In this document: positions 1 to 7,789 of the stretch, piece after piece
Numbering within the stretch: the stretch's first letter is position 1
How the letters are laid out: the number at the start of each line of letters is the position of its first letter
Source of the DNA: Rhizobacter sp.
GTDB taxonomy: Bacteria; Pseudomonadota; Gammaproteobacteria; Burkholderiales; Burkholderiaceae_C
Length of the DNA: 54,822 bases
Direction: 5' to 3'
Assembly (NCBI GenBank): GCA_025359585.1
Contig: JANYFX010000435.1
Span: forward strand, 1 to 54,822
Notes under the pieces: model-generated
The model's input: only the letters and a program-made list of their open reading frames with translations
What the model was told of the DNA's origin: nothing
Database searches by the model: none
Program-made: the position numbers and the translations under genes

Positions 1-1
1 C

Positions 2-1318
2 AACCGCGTGCAGTTTCGCGACGCGGTTCGCGAAGCCATCGCGCAGGCCGAAGCGACTGTCGCCGCCGACGCGTCGGCGCGCCCGACCGTGGCGGTGCTG
101 ATGCTCGACCTCGACCGTTTCAAACACGTCAACGACGTGCTCGGCTATCGCTTCGGCGACCTGCTGCTCAAGCGTGTGGCGGAGCGCCTCGGCCAGCACA
201 ACCTCCGCGGCGACGACATCGTGGCGCGCCTGGGTGGCGATGAATTCGCGGTGCTGCTGCGCCACGGCGACGCCACGCTCGCCACCTCGGTCGCGCAGCG
301 CATCACGCGCGCTTTCGACGCCCCGCTCACGCTCGAAGAACACACCGTCGACATGGGCGCGGGCATCGGCATGGCCTGCTGGCCCGAGCATGCGGCCGAC
401 GCCGACGTGCTGCTCAGCCGCGCCGAGGTGGCCATGTACGCCGCCAAACGCAAGAGCGACGGGCCGCTGATGTACCACGCCGCGATCGACGCCGCGAGCG
501 CGCAGACGCTGTCGCTGCTGACCGAACTGCGCAGCGCCATCGACCGCAACGAACTGCGCCTGTACCTGCAGCCCAAGCTGATGCTCGAAACCGGCCGTGT
601 CGGTGGTGCCGAAACCTTGGTGCGCTGGATGCATCCGCAGCGTGGCCTGGTGCCGCCGATGGAGTTCATTCCGTTCGCCGAACAGACCGGTTTCATCCGC
701 ACCCTGACGATGTGGGTCTTCGAAGAAGCAGCGCGCCACTGGCTGCGGCTGCAGGCCGAAGGTTTGCCGCTGGTGCTGTCGGTCAACCTCTCGACGCGCG
801 ACCTGCTCGACCAGGACCTGCCGCAGAAATTCGACGCGCTGCTCGTCAAACACCGCGTGCCGGCCGAAGCCTTCTGCCTCGAGATCACCGAGAGCGCGAT
901 CATGGACGACCCGCAGCGTGCCCTGGCCACGTTGAACCGCCTGAGCGGCCTCGGCTTCAAGCTCTCGATCGACGACTTCGGCACCGGGTATTCATCGCTC
1001 GCCTACCTGAAGCGCCTGCCGGTCGACGAACTCAAGATCGACAAGTCTTTCGTGCTCAGCATGGAGACCGATCTCGACGACGCGAAGATCGTGCGCTCGA
1101 CCATCGATCTGGCCCACAACATGGGCCTTACCGTGGTGGCCGAAGGCGTGGAGAACGCCAAGGTCTGGGACCTGCTGCGCGAGCTCGAATGCGACGAGGC
1201 CCAGGGTTACCACATGGGCAAGCCGATGCCGGCGAACGAGTTCCAGGCTTGGTCGATAGGCTGGGCCAACAAGCAGCGGCCACGTTCGACCACCGGCACG
1301 GGTGCCGTCTTGCACTGA
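2..1318 (+). CDS. GGDEF/EAL cyclic-di-GMP protein, 5' truncated
   Basis: This is the 3' part of a cyclic-di-GMP turnover enzyme; the frame is open to the window edge. The first residues (NRVQFRDA) match the start of a GGDEF domain, so the true start and any sensor domain lie outside the window. The GGDEF signature is intact (ARLGGDEFAVLL), as expected of an active diguanylate cyclase. The EAL domain follows. Its signature reads ETL (GGAETLVRW), but the metal-binding Glu is kept, as are LEITES, DDFGTGYSS, the Lys of ELKIDKSF and VAEGVE, so phosphodiesterase activity is plausible. Net direction of activity cannot be told from sequence. It is unrelated to the downstream genes by strand and function. 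Confidence 0.93.
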   Translation, partial: NRVQFRDAVREAIAQAEATVAADASARPTVAVLMLDLDRFKHVNDVLGYRFGDLLLKRVAERLGQHNLRGDDIVARLGGDEFAVLLRHGDATLATSVAQRITRAFDAPLTLEEHTVDMGAGIGMACWPEHAADADVLLSRAEVAMYAAKRKSDGPLMYHAAIDAASAQTLSLLTELRSAIDRNELRLYLQPKLMLETGRVGGAETLVRWMHPQRGLVPPMEFIPFAEQTGFIRTLTMWVFEEAARHWLRLQAEGLPLVLSVNLSTRDLLDQDLPQKFDALLVKHRVPAEAFCLEITESAIMDDPQRALATLNRLSGLGFKLSIDDFGTGYSSLAYLKRLPVDELKIDKSFVLSMETDLDDAKIVRSTIDLAHNMGLTVVAEGVENAKVWDLLRELECDEAQGYHMGKPMPANEFQAWSIGWANKQRPRSTTGTGAVLH

Positions 1319-1337
1319 CGGCCGCAGCGCCGCGTCT

Positions 1338-2783
1338 TCAACCGAGCTGCCGGCCCAGGGCCCGCGCCGCAGTGCCGAGCGCCGCTTCGCTGTACCCGGC
1401 ATAACCGAACAACCAGCCATTGCGCTTCGCTTCGATGCAGTAGCGCGAGATCGGTGCGAGCTGCACGCCGACCTGCGCGGCGCGCTCGGCGAGTTCGGTG
1501 TCGCGCACACGCGCGTCGGACTCGAACGCCAGATGCATGCCCTGCAGGCTCGGTGAAAGCGTGATCGCGCTGTGCGTGGCACGCGCCAGGCTGTGGATCA
1601 TCGAGGCCTGGCGCGCGCGGTAGAGCTCGCGCATGCGCCGCAGGTGGCGCAGCAAGTGGCCATCGGCGATGAAACGCGCGAGCACGTCTTGCGCGGCGCC
1701 TGGCGAGTGCCGGTCGCTCATCGCGCGGGCCCTCGTGAAGGGCTCGACCAGCACCTCGGGCAAGACCACGAAGCCGAGCCGCAAGCCCGCACCGAGCGAC
1801 TTGGAGAAGCTGCCGACGTAAAGCACGCGCGCGTCGTGCGCCATGCTGCACAGCGCGGGAATGCGCTGCGGCCCGTATTGAAACTCGCCGTCGTAGTCGT
1901 CCTCGACGACCCAAGCGCGCTGCACCCGCGCCCAGTCGAGCAGCGCGCTGCGCCGCGCCAGGCTCATGCGCACCCCGAGCGGGAACTGGTGCGTGGGCGT
2001 GACCACCGCGAGCCGCGCGCGTGGCCAACGCGCGGCGGCGTGGGCGATGCACACGCCTTCGTCGTCCACCGGCACCGGGCGCACCAGCGCGCCGTGGCCG
2101 AGCAGGCTGGCGCGGATGCCGGGGTAGCCGGGGTCTTCGACCAGCACCTCGTCGCCCACGTCGAGCAGCAGGCGCGCGATCAGGTCGAGCGCCTGCTGCG
2201 AGCCGGCGGTGATGAGCAGCTGCGCCGCGTCGCAGCGAATGCCGCGCGAGACCAGCAGCCACTGCGCGATCGCGGCACGCAACGGCGGGTGACCGGCCGG
2301 GTCGTGGTAACCGGCGCAGGCCACGCGCTGCGCCACCGTGGTTTGCCGTTCGAGCCGCTGCCAGAGCGCGAACGGAAAGTCGTCGAGTGCTGGCTGGCCG
2401 ATGCGAAAGGGCAGCGGCGGCACGTTCGGTGGGTTCCAGCGCAGGCCGGTTTCGGCGATCAAGCGGCCACGTTGTGACAACAACTGCTGGGCGGCGACGC
2501 CGCCACCCCGCGCCTTGCCTTGCACCGGCGCAGACCGTTCGGCGACGTAGGTGCCGTCGCCGACGCGCGCCACCAGATAACCCTCGGCCTGCGGGCGCTC
2601 CGCCGCCCACAGCACGGTGTTGCGCGCCACACCGAGCACACGCGCGTGTTCACGCGAGGGCGGCAGGCGCGCGCCGGGTGCGAAGGTGCCGGCTTCGATC
2701 GCTTCGCGCAAGCGCAGGTAGACCTGCTGGCGCAGCAGCGCAGGGGTTGGGGTGGCGCTGGCAACGGCTCTCTGCTTCGTCAT
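1338..2783 (-). CDS. MocR/PdxR-type GntR regulator with aminotransferase domain
   Basis: A 481-residue transcription factor. The N-terminal GntR winged helix (about 15-85: LPPSRE, LGVARNTV, AEGYLVARVGDGTYV) is followed by a fold-type I aminotransferase domain. VEDDYDGEF and the PLP-binding Lys328 in GSFSKSLGAGLRLG are present. MocR proteins sense pyridoxal phosphate or an amino-compound adduct and usually control a divergent gene. Here the divergent gene is a GNAT acetyltransferase, 74 bp away, followed by PaiB and an exporter. The likely regulon is therefore amine or toxic-compound detoxification rather than PLP synthesis, since no pdx gene is adjacent. Start chosen at ATG 2783, which gives the full winged helix. 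Confidence 0.93.
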   Translation of the reverse strand: MTKQRAVASATPTPALLRQQVYLRLREAIEAGTFAPGARLPPSREHARVLGVARNTVLWAAERPQAEGYLVARVGDGTYVAERSAPVQGKARGGGVAAQQLLSQRGRLIAETGLRWNPPNVPPLPFRIGQPALDDFPFALWQRLERQTTVAQRVACAGYHDPAGHPPLRAAIAQWLLVSRGIRCDAAQLLITAGSQQALDLIARLLLDVGDEVLVEDPGYPGIRASLLGHGALVRPVPVDDEGVCIAHAAARWPRARLAVVTPTHQFPLGVRMSLARRSALLDWARVQRAWVVEDDYDGEFQYGPQRIPALCSMAHDARVLYVGSFSKSLGAGLRLGFVVLPEVLVEPFTRARAMSDRHSPGAAQDVLARFIADGHLLRHLRRMRELYRARQASMIHSLARATHSAITLSPSLQGMHLAFESDARVRDTELAERAAQVGVQLAPISRYCIEAKRNGWLFGYAGYSEAALGTAARALGRQLG

Positions 2784-2857
2784 CGATTGGCCCCTTCGTT
2801 CAGCACTTCAGTGTCTACTATGAAGAGCCAATTTCATCCGACCGACAGGAGCTTTCG
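2784..2857. promoter_or_regulatory. Divergent control region between mocR-like and GNAT genes
   Basis: This 74-bp gap must hold both divergent promoters. An inverted pair ATTGGC (2786-2791) and GCCAAT (2827-2832) brackets a possible -10 for the plus-strand gene (TACTAT, 2816-2821). MocR proteins commonly bind such spaced repeats. No convincing -35 is visible. Confidence 0.35.
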
Positions 2858-3463
2858 ATGAATCCGCAACCCGTGACCCTGAGCGGCCCCTTTGTGCAGC
2901 TGGTGCCGCTGACACTCGATCACGTTCCTGCCCTCGCGCGTGTCGGCCTCGACCCGGTGCTGTGGCGCTGGATCCCCACGCCCATCACCACCGTCGACGA
3001 GATGCACGCCTATGTGGCGAGCGCGCTCGAAGACCAGGCGCGTGGCTTGGCGCTCCCGTTCGCGATCACGGACGCGACCAGCTTCGAGGTGATCGGCTGC
3101 ACGCGCTTCGGCAACATCGACGTGAAAAACCGGCGCCTGGAGATCGGCTGGACCTGGCTCGCGCGCTCGCACCAGCGAACCGCCGCGAACACCAATGCCA
3201 AGCGCCTGCTGCTCGGCCACGCCTTCGACGATCTGTGCGCGATGCGTGTCGAGCTGAAGACCGACGCGCTCAACGACAAGTCACGCGCCGCCATCGGCCG
3301 CCTCGGCGCGGTGCAGGAAGGCATCTTTCGCAAGCACCTGGTCACCGCCTCGGGCCGGGTGCGCGACACGGTGTACTTTTCGATCATCGACACCGAGTGG
3401 CCCGCTGTTCGGCGCACACTCGACGAGCGGCTCGCCCACCCCGCCACCCCACCACAGGTCTGA
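2858..3463 (+). CDS. GNAT N-acetyltransferase (RimJ/RimL type)
   Basis: A 201-residue acetyltransferase of the RimJ/RimL-like GNAT group, which moves an acetyl group from acetyl-CoA to an amine or N-terminus. Visible traits are the N-terminal LVPLTLDHVPALARVG, the FEVIGCTRFGNID strand, EIGWTWLARSHQRTAANTNA (acetyl-CoA-binding region) and the RVELKTDALNDKSRAAIGRLG helix typical of this branch. ATG 2858 is chosen because AGGAG sits 6-7 bases upstream. It is the first gene rightward from the MocR regulator and lies 2 bp from paiB. A role in acetylating a polyamine-like or toxic amine fits the PaiB neighbour, but the substrate is not readable from sequence. Confidence 0.9.
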   Translation: MNPQPVTLSGPFVQLVPLTLDHVPALARVGLDPVLWRWIPTPITTVDEMHAYVASALEDQARGLALPFAITDATSFEVIGCTRFGNIDVKNRRLEIGWTWLARSHQRTAANTNAKRLLLGHAFDDLCAMRVELKTDALNDKSRAAIGRLGAVQEGIFRKHLVTASGRVRDTVYFSIIDTEWPAVRRTLDERLAHPATPPQV

Positions 3464-3465
3464 CC

Positions 3466-4107
3466 ATGTACCTTCCCTCCCACTTCGAAGAAAAGCGCAC
3501 CGAGGTTCTGCAGGAACTGATGCGCGCGCACCCGCTCGGCCTGCTGATCACGCAAGGCGACAGTGGCCTGCAAGCCAACCCGATCCCGTTCGTGTTCGAC
3601 GCCGATCCGGCCGGCGGCCCGGGCGTGTTGCGCGCCCACGTGGCACGCGCCAACCCGGTCTGGCGCGAAGCCCGCACTGACGCCGAATCGCTGGTCGTTT
3701 TTCAGGGCCCGCGGGCCTACATCTCGCCCGGCTGGTACCCGAGCAAGGCCGAGCACGGCAAGGTCGTGCCGACCTGGAACTACTGCGTCGTGCAGGGCCG
3801 CGGCGTGCTGCGCGTGATCGACGACGCGGCGTGGGTGCACGCCTTCGTCACGCGCCTGACGCAGCGCCATGAGGAAGTACAAACCCGGCCCTGGGCAGTG
3901 AGCGACGCACCGCCCGACTACATCGCGGCGATGCAGCGCGCGATCGTCGGCATCGAGATCACGCTGACCGCGCTCACCGGCAAGTGGAAGACGAGCCAGA
4001 ACCGTTCGACCGCCGACCGCGAAGGCGTGGCGCGTGGCTTGGCACAACGCCCCGGCTCCGACGCGGCCGAGATGGCGGCGCTGGTCGCTGGCAGCAGCGC
4101 ACCGTAA
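3466..4107 (+). CDS. PaiB-like FMN-binding protein
   Basis: A 213-residue member of the PaiB family (split-barrel flavin-binding fold, annotated as negative transcriptional regulator from Bacillus work). Signature stretches are MYLPSHFEEK, the HVARANPVW motif, AYISPGWYPSK, VVPTWNY, AIVGIEI and KTSQNRS near the C-terminus. In Bacillus, PaiA (a GNAT polyamine acetyltransferase) and PaiB are neighbours; here too a GNAT gene directly precedes paiB with 2 bp between them. The pair is likely one transcript. Whether it binds DNA or acts as an FMN/heme enzyme is unknown. Confidence 0.93.
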   Translation: MYLPSHFEEKRTEVLQELMRAHPLGLLITQGDSGLQANPIPFVFDADPAGGPGVLRAHVARANPVWREARTDAESLVVFQGPRAYISPGWYPSKAEHGKVVPTWNYCVVQGRGVLRVIDDAAWVHAFVTRLTQRHEEVQTRPWAVSDAPPDYIAAMQRAIVGIEITLTALTGKWKTSQNRSTADREGVARGLAQRPGSDAAEMAALVAGSSAP

Positions 4108-4195
4108 GCACGGCGGCCCGGCCGCTGCGACCCCGGCCGGCGCTGGGGCATCGTCTTTGCGGCATGCTCTCGCCTCGCTCCCGAACGCCACCGCC

Positions 4196-5692
4196 TTGAA
4201 TTCCTCCGCTTCTGTACTGACTCCGCCCCAGCTGCGGGCCGCCACCGCGGCCGTGATGATGACCATCCTGCTGGGTGCCCTCGACCAGACCATCGTCAGC
4301 GTCGCCGTGCCCACGATCGCGCGCCAGCTCGGCGGCTTCGAGTGGATGGCGTGGGTGATCTCGGGTTACCTGATCGCCTCGACCGCCGTGACCCCGCTGT
4401 ACGGCAAGTTCAGCGACCTGTTCGGGCGGCGCAAGGTGATGAGCTTCGCCATTCTGCTGTTCCTGATCGCTTCGGTCGCCTGCGCGCTGGCGCAGACGCT
4501 GCCGCAGCTCGTGATCGCGCGCGTGCTTCAGGGCGCCGGTGGCGGTGGTTTGATCACGATGGCCCAATCGGTGATTGCCGACGTGGTGCCGCTGCGCGAA
4601 CGCGGCCGCTACCAGAGTTACATCAGCATCGTGTGGGCCGTGGCGAGCATGCTCGGGCCGGTGGTCGGCGGCGTGCTCACCGAGTATTTGTCGTGGCCGT
4701 GGATCTTCTGGATCAACCTGCCGGTGGGCCTGGTTGCGCTGATGCTGGTGCGCAGCTCGCTCGGCGCACTGCCGGTGAGCCGGGGCACGCCGAAGATCGA
4801 CGGCGTGGGCGCCTTGTTGTTGCTGAGCGGCCTGACCGCGTTCCTGATTCCGATCACCCGCGTCGGCCAGGGCACGCCGTGGAACGACGCGGCCAATGCC
4901 GTCGGCTGGGCGATTGCGCTGGTGCTGCTCGCGCTCTTCATCGTGCAGCAGCGCCGCCACCCGGATGCGATCGTGCCGATGGCGCTGTTCGGCAACCGGA
5001 TCGTGGTGGCGTGCTGCGCGCTGCTGTTCGTGTGCTTCTTCAACTTCATCGCGCTGTCGGTTCTCGTGCCTTTGCGCTTGCAGCTCGTGGCCGGTTATTC
5101 GGCGGCCGACGCCGGCCTGTACCTGCTGCCGATGACGCTCTCGATCCCCGCCGCCGCATTCCTCAGCGGGCGCTGGCTGTACCGCACCGGCCGCGTGTTG
5201 CCGGCGCAGCGCCTGGGCGTGCTGCTGGTGCCGCTCGGTTTGGCCACGCTGGGCTTCACGGCGCCCACCAGCGTGCTCGCGGCGGTGGCGCTGGTGGTGA
5301 TCGGCATCGGCATGGGCCTGCAGATGCCGACCACCCTGATCACGGTGCAGCAGTCGGTGCCACGCGCGCAGGTCGGCACAGTCACCGCGTTGACGGCGTT
5401 CTTCCGCCTGCTCGGTGGTGCGATCGGCATCGCGGTGCTGAGCTCGATCGCGCTGCTGTTCTTGCGCGAGCACCTGCCGAGCGGCGTGAATTCGCTCAGC
5501 GGTGAAGGCCTGGGTGCGATGCTCGACGCGGCGCGTGCAAGCCATGGCACGTCGACGGGCAGCGACGACGCATTCAGGCGGGTCATGCATGTCAGCGCAT
5601 TCGTGTCCTTGATCTCGCTGTGGTTGGTCACGCGGCTGCCGGATGTGCGGCTGCACGACGCGGCGGTTCCCAATACCGAAAAACCGGCCTGA
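4196..5692 (+). CDS. DHA2-family MFS multidrug exporter
   Basis: A 498-residue, 14-helix major-facilitator drug/H+ antiporter of the EmrB/QacA group in the inner membrane. Family motifs are LDQTIVSVAVPTIA (helix 1), GKFSDLFGRRKV (motif A) and GPVVGGVL (motif C). The frame is open back to 4034, but that upstream part is Arg/Ala-rich and lacks the family pattern. TTG at 4196 is preferred, since it starts a normal short cytoplasmic N-terminus. It follows paiB by 88 bp on the same strand and could export the compound the MocR-GNAT-PaiB genes deal with. Substrate unknown. Confidence 0.9.
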   Translation: MNSSASVLTPPQLRAATAAVMMTILLGALDQTIVSVAVPTIARQLGGFEWMAWVISGYLIASTAVTPLYGKFSDLFGRRKVMSFAILLFLIASVACALAQTLPQLVIARVLQGAGGGGLITMAQSVIADVVPLRERGRYQSYISIVWAVASMLGPVVGGVLTEYLSWPWIFWINLPVGLVALMLVRSSLGALPVSRGTPKIDGVGALLLLSGLTAFLIPITRVGQGTPWNDAANAVGWAIALVLLALFIVQQRRHPDAIVPMALFGNRIVVACCALLFVCFFNFIALSVLVPLRLQLVAGYSAADAGLYLLPMTLSIPAAAFLSGRWLYRTGRVLPAQRLGVLLVPLGLATLGFTAPTSVLAAVALVVIGIGMGLQMPTTLITVQQSVPRAQVGTVTALTAFFRLLGGAIGIAVLSSIALLFLREHLPSGVNSLSGEGLGAMLDAARASHGTSTGSDDAFRRVMHVSAFVSLISLWLVTRLPDVRLHDAAVPNTEKPA

Positions 5693-5705
5693 ACGTGATG
5701 CCTTC

Positions 5706-6437
5706 ATGACGATCCGCCAGAGAATTTTCGGGCCCGCGTTCGGCTTGTTCGTCGCGAGCACACAAGCCTTCGCCGCGCCCAAAGTCGAAGACTCGATGGC
5801 GCAGCGTTTGCAAGCCTGCACCGGTTGCCACGGCGCGCAGGGGCGCGCCGCGAGCGACGGTTATTACCCACGCATCGCCGGCAAACCGGCCGGCTACCTC
5901 TACAACCAGCTGTTGAGCTTTCGTGATGGCCGGCGCCACTACACGCTGATGAACAAGCTGCTCGCGCCGCTGACAGACGAGTACCTGCGCGAGATCGCGA
6001 ACCACTTCGCGAGCCTCGAGCTGCCCTACCCGCCACCTCAGCGCGCGACCGGCAGCGTCGACGCGCTGAGCCGGGGTGAAGAACTGGTGCTGAAGGGCGA
6101 CGCGGCCCAGCGCATCCCTGCCTGCGTGCAATGCCACGGCACGGCGCTGATGGGCGTGGCGCCCGCGATCCCCGCGCTGATCGGCATGCCGCGCGACTAC
6201 CTCAACGCGCAGCTCGGCGCCTGGCGCACCGGCAACCGCCACGACTTCGAACCCGACTGCATGGCGCAGGTCGCGAAGCTGCTGAAGCCCGACGACATCA
6301 GCGCGCTTTCGCAGTGGCTCGCCGCTTTGCCGGTGCCGGCCGGTGCGAAGCCGGCGACCGCTTTGCCGGCGGCGTTGCCGATTCGTTGCGGCGGTGTGCC
6401 CGAGGCCTTGCAACCCGCACCGGGAGCACGGCCGTGA
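5706..6437 (+). CDS. Exported diheme cytochrome c
   Basis: A 243-residue periplasmic c-type cytochrome with a signal peptide ending near AFAA. Two heme-attachment sites are visible: CTGCHG (Cys38-His42) and CVQCHG (Cys140-His144), each starting a class I (c4/c553-like) domain. ATG 5706 is chosen because it places the hydrophobic signal at the N-terminus; the frame extends upstream to 5643, overlapping the exporter. Its stop overlaps the next cytochrome's GTG start, so the two are translationally coupled and probably act as a five-heme electron-transfer pair. No dehydrogenase or oxidase subunit is adjacent. Confidence 0.92.
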   Translation: MTIRQRIFGPAFGLFVASTQAFAAPKVEDSMAQRLQACTGCHGAQGRAASDGYYPRIAGKPAGYLYNQLLSFRDGRRHYTLMNKLLAPLTDEYLREIANHFASLELPYPPPQRATGSVDALSRGEELVLKGDAAQRIPACVQCHGTALMGVAPAIPALIGMPRDYLNAQLGAWRTGNRHDFEPDCMAQVAKLLKPDDISALSQWLAALPVPAGAKPATALPAALPIRCGGVPEALQPAPGARP

Positions 6438-7708
6438 AGCGACTGTTGGCGGGCGGCACAGCCGTGTTGGCGGTGACCGTGGCACTGCTCGTCGCTGCGG
6501 TCTGGTTCCTGAACGTGCGCGGCGAAGACCCCCTGGCCACGAGCGCCGAAACGCCAAACGCCAGCGCCGACCAGATCGCACGCGGCGCCTACCTCGCACT
6601 TGCCGGCAACTGCAGGGGCTGCCACACGGCCCCCGGTGGCGCGCCGTATGCCGGCGGGCGCGGTGTGCCCACACCCTTCGGCAGCGTGTTCGCCCCCAAC
6701 CTCACGCCGGATGAAAAAACCGGCATCGGCGCCTGGTCAGCCGCCCAGTTCTGGCGCGCGCTGCACAACGGCCGCTCGCGCGACGGCCGCTTGTTGTACC
6801 CGGCTTTCCCGTACCCGAACTACACGCAGGTCACGCGCACTGACGCCGATGCCCTGCACGCGTACCTGCGCAGCCTGCCGGCCGTGGTGCAGGTGAATCG
6901 GCCGCACGAATTGCAGTTTCCGTTCAACAGCCAGGCCGCGCTGGCGGTGTGGCGCGCGCTCTACTTTCGGCCTGCGCAAGCCACGCCCGATGCGGCGCGA
7001 ACGGCCGACTGGAAACGCGGCGCCTACCTCGTCGAAGGCCTGGGCCACTGCAACGCCTGCCATTCGAGCCGCAACGCGCTCGGCGCGACCCCCGGCCCGC
7101 TCGATCTGGCGGGCGGGCTGATCCCGGTGCAGAACTGGTACGCGCCTTCGCTGACCTCGGCGAACGAAGCGAGCGTGGCCGCGTGGGACACGCAGCACGT
7201 CGTCGCCTTGCTGCAGACCGGCGTGTCTCCGCGCGCTTCGGTGGCGGGGCCGATGAGCGAGGTGGTGAGCGGCAGCACCCAGTATCTGTCGGATGCCGAC
7301 TTGAACGCCATGGCGGTCTACTTGAAGGCACTGCCGCAAACGCCGCCGGAGGCCCGCCCCGCGCCAGCGGCAGCCCCGTCGGCCGGCCCGGGCGCGAAGC
7401 TCTACGAGCGCCATTGCGCGGGCTGCCATGGCGATGCCGGCGAAGGCGCGAGCGGTGCCTACCCGGCGCTTGCCGGCAACCGCGCGGTCAACCTGCCGGT
7501 GGTGGCGAACCTCGTTCACATGCTGCTCGAAGGCGGGTTCCCGCCGGCCACCGCAGGCAACCCGCGGCCCTACGGCATGCCGCCGTTCGCGACCGTGCTG
7601 AGCGCGGAAGAAACGGCGCAGTTGCTGTCGTTCATTCGCAGCAGCTGGGGCAACACAGGCGCTGCGGTTTCAGCGCTGGAGGTCGAGCGCTTTCGCAGCT
7701 CGAAGTAG
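6434..7708 (+). CDS. Membrane-anchored triheme cytochrome c
   Basis: A 424-residue cytochrome c resembling the cytochrome subunits of membrane alcohol, gluconate or aldehyde dehydrogenases. An N-terminal hydrophobic helix (about 3-27) probably stays as an anchor. Three CXXCH sites follow: CRGCHT at Cys60, CNACHS at Cys206 and CAGCHG at Cys328, one per domain. GTG 6434 overlaps the previous stop by 4 nt. Family members pass electrons from a periplasmic dehydrogenase to ubiquinone or an oxidase. Here the usual flavin, PQQ or molybdopterin partner is not in the window, so the electron donor is unknown. Confidence 0.92.
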   Translation: MKRLLAGGTAVLAVTVALLVAAVWFLNVRGEDPLATSAETPNASADQIARGAYLALAGNCRGCHTAPGGAPYAGGRGVPTPFGSVFAPNLTPDEKTGIGAWSAAQFWRALHNGRSRDGRLLYPAFPYPNYTQVTRTDADALHAYLRSLPAVVQVNRPHELQFPFNSQAALAVWRALYFRPAQATPDAARTADWKRGAYLVEGLGHCNACHSSRNALGATPGPLDLAGGLIPVQNWYAPSLTSANEASVAAWDTQHVVALLQTGVSPRASVAGPMSEVVSGSTQYLSDADLNAMAVYLKALPQTPPEARPAPAAAPSAGPGAKLYERHCAGCHGDAGEGASGAYPALAGNRAVNLPVVANLVHMLLEGGFPPATAGNPRPYGMPPFATVLSAEETAQLLSFIRSSWGNTGAAVSALEVERFRSSK

Positions 7709-7710
7709 GC

Positions 7711-7775
7711 CTCAGCCGCCGCCGGGCCGCCCCAAGGCGGCTGAGCGCCCCCTCGGGGGCAGGAGCGAAGCGACG
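7711..7775. repeat. Nested-palindrome intergenic element / bidirectional terminator
   Basis: Between convergent genes lie two hairpins: a perfect 10-bp stem (7711-7720 with 7736-7745) and a GCCCCC-TC-GGGGGC stem (7747-7752 with 7755-7760). A GGAGCGAAGCGACGTGGGGGC tail follows. The composition resembles the dispersed GC-rich palindromic repeats found between genes of Comamonadaceae and relatives. A transcription-stop role for both neighbours is plausible, though no T-tract is present. Confidence 0.6.
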
Positions 7776-7789
7776 TGGGGGCGAACATC

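Noticed and set aside
4118..4140. CCGGCC/GGCCGG inverted repeat after paiB as terminator
   Set aside because: Only a 6-bp GC stem without a T-tract in very GC-rich DNA; too weak to call.
4164..4199. Eleven-codon frame MLSPRSRTPPP ending on the TTG start of the exporter
   Set aside because: A leader with a PPP end overlapping the start is suggestive of attenuation, but there is no clear ribosome site and such short frames are common by chance.
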